Assembly (NCBI GenBank): GCA_040218535.1
Contig: JAVJRG010000012.1
Coordinates: forward strand, 806,001 to 870,000
Source: Lacipirellulaceae bacterium
GTDB taxonomy: Bacteria; Planctomycetota; Planctomycetia; Pirellulales; Lacipirellulaceae
Direction of reading: 5' to 3'
Length of the DNA: 64,000 bases
The translations under genes and the position numbers were made by a program. The notes beneath the pieces were generated by a model. That model was not told where the DNA came from and ran no database searches. It saw only the letters and a program-made list of their open reading frames with translations. This document shows positions 61,461 through 64,000 of this stretch, one piece after another (within the stretch, counting starts at the first letter, position 1; the number at the start of each line of letters is the position of its first letter).

Positions 61461-64000
61461 ATGAAGAATTCCTACCCCTCGCAACGACGCCAACTTACTT
61501 CTCTGCCCGAGAAGCACGGCCTCTATGACCCTGCCAATGAGCATGATGCCTGTGGCGTCGGTTTTATCGCGCACATCAAGGGCGAGCGCAGCCATCAGAT
61601 CGTGGTCGACTCGGAGGACCTCCTCCGTCGGATGGATCACCGTGGAGCCTGCGGTTGCGAAGCAAACACGGGCGACGGTGCGGGCATCATGACCGCCCTG
61701 CCCCACGAGTTCCTGCAAAAGGTCGTCAAAGCCGATCTAGGCGTCGAACTCCCCGAGCCGGGCAAGTTTGCCGTGGGAAATGTCTTCCTACCGCAGATCG
61801 ACGCGGAACGTGAAAAGTGCAAAGCGGCAGTCGAGCTGATCGTTAAGGAAGAAGGCCAGCAATTCATCGGTTGGCGCATAGTTCCTACCGAAGTGGAAAA
61901 AGCCGACATCGGTCCCACAGCCAAAGCGGCTGAGCCGGTCGTCGAGCAACTGGTGATTGCCGCAGGTGATGGCTTGGAGGGCGAAGCCTTCGAACGTCAG
62001 GTTTACATGATTCGCAAACGGGCGAGCAACCAGCTTCGCGCCGACGAGTCGATGGAGCAGTCGAAGATGTTCTACATCTGCTCGCTCTCGACCAAGGTGA
62101 TCATCTACAAGGGGATGCTCACCACGGATCAGCTCTACCTCTACTATCCCGACCTGAAAGACCCAGACTACAAGAGCCATCTGGCGATGGTCCACTCGCG
62201 GTTCGCTACGAATACGTTCCCCTCTTGGGACCGCGCACAGCCGCTGCGTTTCATGAGCCACAACGGCGAGATCAACACGCTCCGCGGCAACAGCAACTGG
62301 ATGAAAGCTCGTCAGGGCGTGGTCGAGAGCGACCTTTTCAAGAAAGAGCTCTCCAAGCTCTTCCCAGTTGTTGAGCCAGACTGCAGCGACTCAGGCACGT
62401 TCGATAATGTCCTTGAATTCTTGCTGATGACCGGTCGCACGCTGCAAGAGTCCGTCATGATGATGGTCCCCGAGGCGTGGCAGAATCACGCCACGATGAG
62501 CGAGCAGAAGCGAGCCTTTTACGAGTACAATTCCGCGCTAATGGAACCGTGGGACGGCCCCGCTTCGATCGTATTCACCGATGGTCACTACATCGGCGCG
62601 ACACTCGACCGCAATGGCCTTCGTCCTTCGCGTTACTACATTACTCACGACGACCGCGTCATCATGGCCAGCGAAGTCGGTGTCGTCGACGTCGAGCCGG
62701 ACAACGTGAAAGCCAAGGGCCGCCTGCAGCCCGGCAAAATGTTCTTGGTCGACTTCGAGCAAGGTCGCCTCATCCCCGATGAGGAACTCAAAAGCACGAT
62801 CGCCAGCGAACGGCCCTACGGCGATTGGCTCAAAAAGCAGCGGATCGACCTCAACACGCTCCGCCCCGATGAGGAGCCGCATGGCTACACCAGCAAGACG
62901 CTGCTCGAACGGATGCAGGCCTTTGGTTACACCATCGAAACGATGACCTTCATGCTGCTGCCGATGATCAAGGTCCTCAAAGACCCAATCGGCTCGATGG
63001 GCAACGATAGCTGCTTGGCGGTCCTCTCCGACAAGCCACGGATGCTGTATGACTACTTCAAGCAGCTCTTCGCTCAAGTGACCAACCCGGCGATCGATTC
63101 GATTCGCGAAGAGGTGATCATGTCGCTGGAGTGCTTCATCGGCCCCGAGCAAAACCTGCTGGAAACCACGGAAAAGCACGCCCGTCGACTCCGCCTGCCG
63201 CACCCGATTCTCTCCAACGAACAACTGGCCGCGCTCAAGCATATTCAATCCAACTCAGAAACCGGCCGCGGCTGGCGTACCCAGACCATCGACATCACTT
63301 GGCCGCGGATTGAGGGCAAGCTCGGCATGCAGAAGGCACTCGATCGCATCTGCGCCGAAGCGGAAAAGGCCGTTGATGAGGGCTTCTCGTTGATCGTCCT
63401 CTCCGACCGCGAGACGAAGCACAACCGCGTGCCGCTCAGTTCGCTGTTGGCCACGGGAGCCGTGCATCATCACCTAGTCAAGCAAGCCAAGCGGACACGC
63501 ATCGGTATCCTGGTCGAAAGTGGCGAAGCCCGCGAGGTGCATCACCATTGTTTGCTGATCGGGTACGGTGCAGACGCGATCAATCCTTACCTCGCCTTTG
63601 AAGCCCTCTGGTACGCCCGACGCGAAGGGCTACTCGACGTGGGCGAAGAGAACATCCCTGACGAAGAGGACGGTGAGGGAGAAGAGCACCCCACGCTTGA
63701 TGCCTCCTCCGAGGGCGAGACGATCGATCCCGTCACCGAGGAAGATCACGAGCTCGTCGCCAAGTATCGCAAAGCCGTTGCCAAGGGGATGCTCAAGGTG
63801 ATGGCCAAGATCGGCATCAGCACGCTACAGAGCTACAAGGGCGCACAGATCTTCGAGGCTCTCGGCCTCAAGGACGAAATTATCGACCGCTGCTTCACGG
63901 GTACCGCTAGCCGCGTGCAGGGCGTCAGCTTCGAGGCCCTCGCTGAGGAAGCGATGCGCCGTCACGCCCTCGGCTATCCCGAGAAGCAAGCAAGCAAGCT
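61461..64000 (+). CDS. gltB: Glutamate synthase large subunit (partial, runs off the window)
   Basis: The first 846 codons of the glutamate synthase large chain. Residues 1-30 look like a propeptide, and Cys31 in NEHDACGVGF would be the N-terminal nucleophile of the glutaminase domain after cleavage. The domain continues with MDHRGACGCEANTGDGAG, YKGMLTTDQL and FSRYYITHDDRVIMASE-like motifs, then the central domain (LKHIQSNSETGRGWRTQTID). An acidic insert of about 30 residues around 63645-63745 (EEDGEGEEHPTLDASSEGE) interrupts the central region before KGMLKVMAKIGISTLQSYKG. The enzyme makes two glutamates from glutamine and 2-oxoglutarate. Confidence 0.95.
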   Translation, partial: MKNSYPSQRRQLTSLPEKHGLYDPANEHDACGVGFIAHIKGERSHQIVVDSEDLLRRMDHRGACGCEANTGDGAGIMTALPHEFLQKVVKADLGVELPEPGKFAVGNVFLPQIDAEREKCKAAVELIVKEEGQQFIGWRIVPTEVEKADIGPTAKAAEPVVEQLVIAAGDGLEGEAFERQVYMIRKRASNQLRADESMEQSKMFYICSLSTKVIIYKGMLTTDQLYLYYPDLKDPDYKSHLAMVHSRFATNTFPSWDRAQPLRFMSHNGEINTLRGNSNWMKARQGVVESDLFKKELSKLFPVVEPDCSDSGTFDNVLEFLLMTGRTLQESVMMMVPEAWQNHATMSEQKRAFYEYNSALMEPWDGPASIVFTDGHYIGATLDRNGLRPSRYYITHDDRVIMASEVGVVDVEPDNVKAKGRLQPGKMFLVDFEQGRLIPDEELKSTIASERPYGDWLKKQRIDLNTLRPDEEPHGYTSKTLLERMQAFGYTIETMTFMLLPMIKVLKDPIGSMGNDSCLAVLSDKPRMLYDYFKQLFAQVTNPAIDSIREEVIMSLECFIGPEQNLLETTEKHARRLRLPHPILSNEQLAALKHIQSNSETGRGWRTQTIDITWPRIEGKLGMQKALDRICAEAEKAVDEGFSLIVLSDRETKHNRVPLSSLLATGAVHHHLVKQAKRTRIGILVESGEAREVHHHCLLIGYGADAINPYLAFEALWYARREGLLDVGEENIPDEEDGEGEEHPTLDASSEGETIDPVTEEDHELVAKYRKAVAKGMLKVMAKIGISTLQSYKGAQIFEALGLKDEIIDRCFTGTASRVQGVSFEALAEEAMRRHALGYPEKQASK

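Noticed and set aside
62538-63248. Minus-strand open frame antisense to gltB
   Set aside because: The plus-strand gltB frame has clear domain motifs throughout the same bases.

Overview
The window looks like chromosomal DNA of a planctomycete, most likely of the order Pirellulales. I infer this from the protein families. There is a paired planctomycete cytochrome c (PSCyt1/PSCyt2/PSD1) and DUF1501 locus. There are two pseudopilin-type proteins of the DUF1559 kind, a DUF1080 protein, six PEP-CTERM surface proteins (two carry dockerin-like calcium repeats and two are metalloproteases), a Minf_1886-type protein and Cys-rich exported proteins. Gene density is moderate, and many short palindromes sit between genes. 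I saw no phage, insertion sequence, CRISPR array, rRNA or tRNA.

Layout. 1-8.2 kb: GH16 glycosidase, PEP-CTERM protein, secreted HExxH peptidase, two tandem paralogous membrane proteins, a decayed stretch, DUF1080 protein, PEP-CTERM metalloprotease. 8.2-13.1 kb: the DUF1501/PSD1 pair. 13.4-18.7 kb: lactonase, small membrane proteins (one with a possible BECR ribonuclease-like domain), zinc-ribbon protein, and a three-gene operon of pseudopilin, dockerin-type PEP-CTERM and CHRD PEP-CTERM proteins. 18.8-22.7 kb: a Cys-rich exported protein divergent from an exported nickel superoxide dismutase, then hypothetical and PEP-CTERM genes. 22.7-29 kb: ilvC and ilvN, a broken hicB antitoxin gene, small hypotheticals, uvrA. 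29-36 kb: a protein that is about 19 percent cysteine, an OprO/OprP-type porin, fadA and fadJ.

36-45 kb: a DUF4430 protein with a DUF6580-like membrane protein, a HEAT-like secreted protein, a DUF11-repeat protein, a prenyltransferase-repeat protein, groES, a Minf_1886 protein and a RicT/PSP1 protein. 45-54 kb: penicillin acylase, AcuI-type reductase, pterin dehydratase, slyX, a LuxR-type regulator, gluQRS, a leishmanolysin-like PEP-CTERM protease, a stand-alone CheB domain and an exported intradiol dioxygenase. 54-64 kb: Gfo/Idh/MocA oxidoreductase, alpha/beta hydrolase, rsmD, pseudopilin, exported cyclophilin, and a LysR regulator directly upstream of gltB, which runs off the window.

Housekeeping genes (ilvCN, uvrA, fadAJ, rsmD, groES, gltB) alternate with exported, surface and redox proteins. 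The most distinctive structural signal is a dispersed family of palindromes built from 9-base units around TCCGTG. Because 9 is a multiple of 3, these units can be read as protein. In one gene they appear to supply the start of a signal peptide (an Ile-Arg-x repeat), and in another they supply the stop codon.
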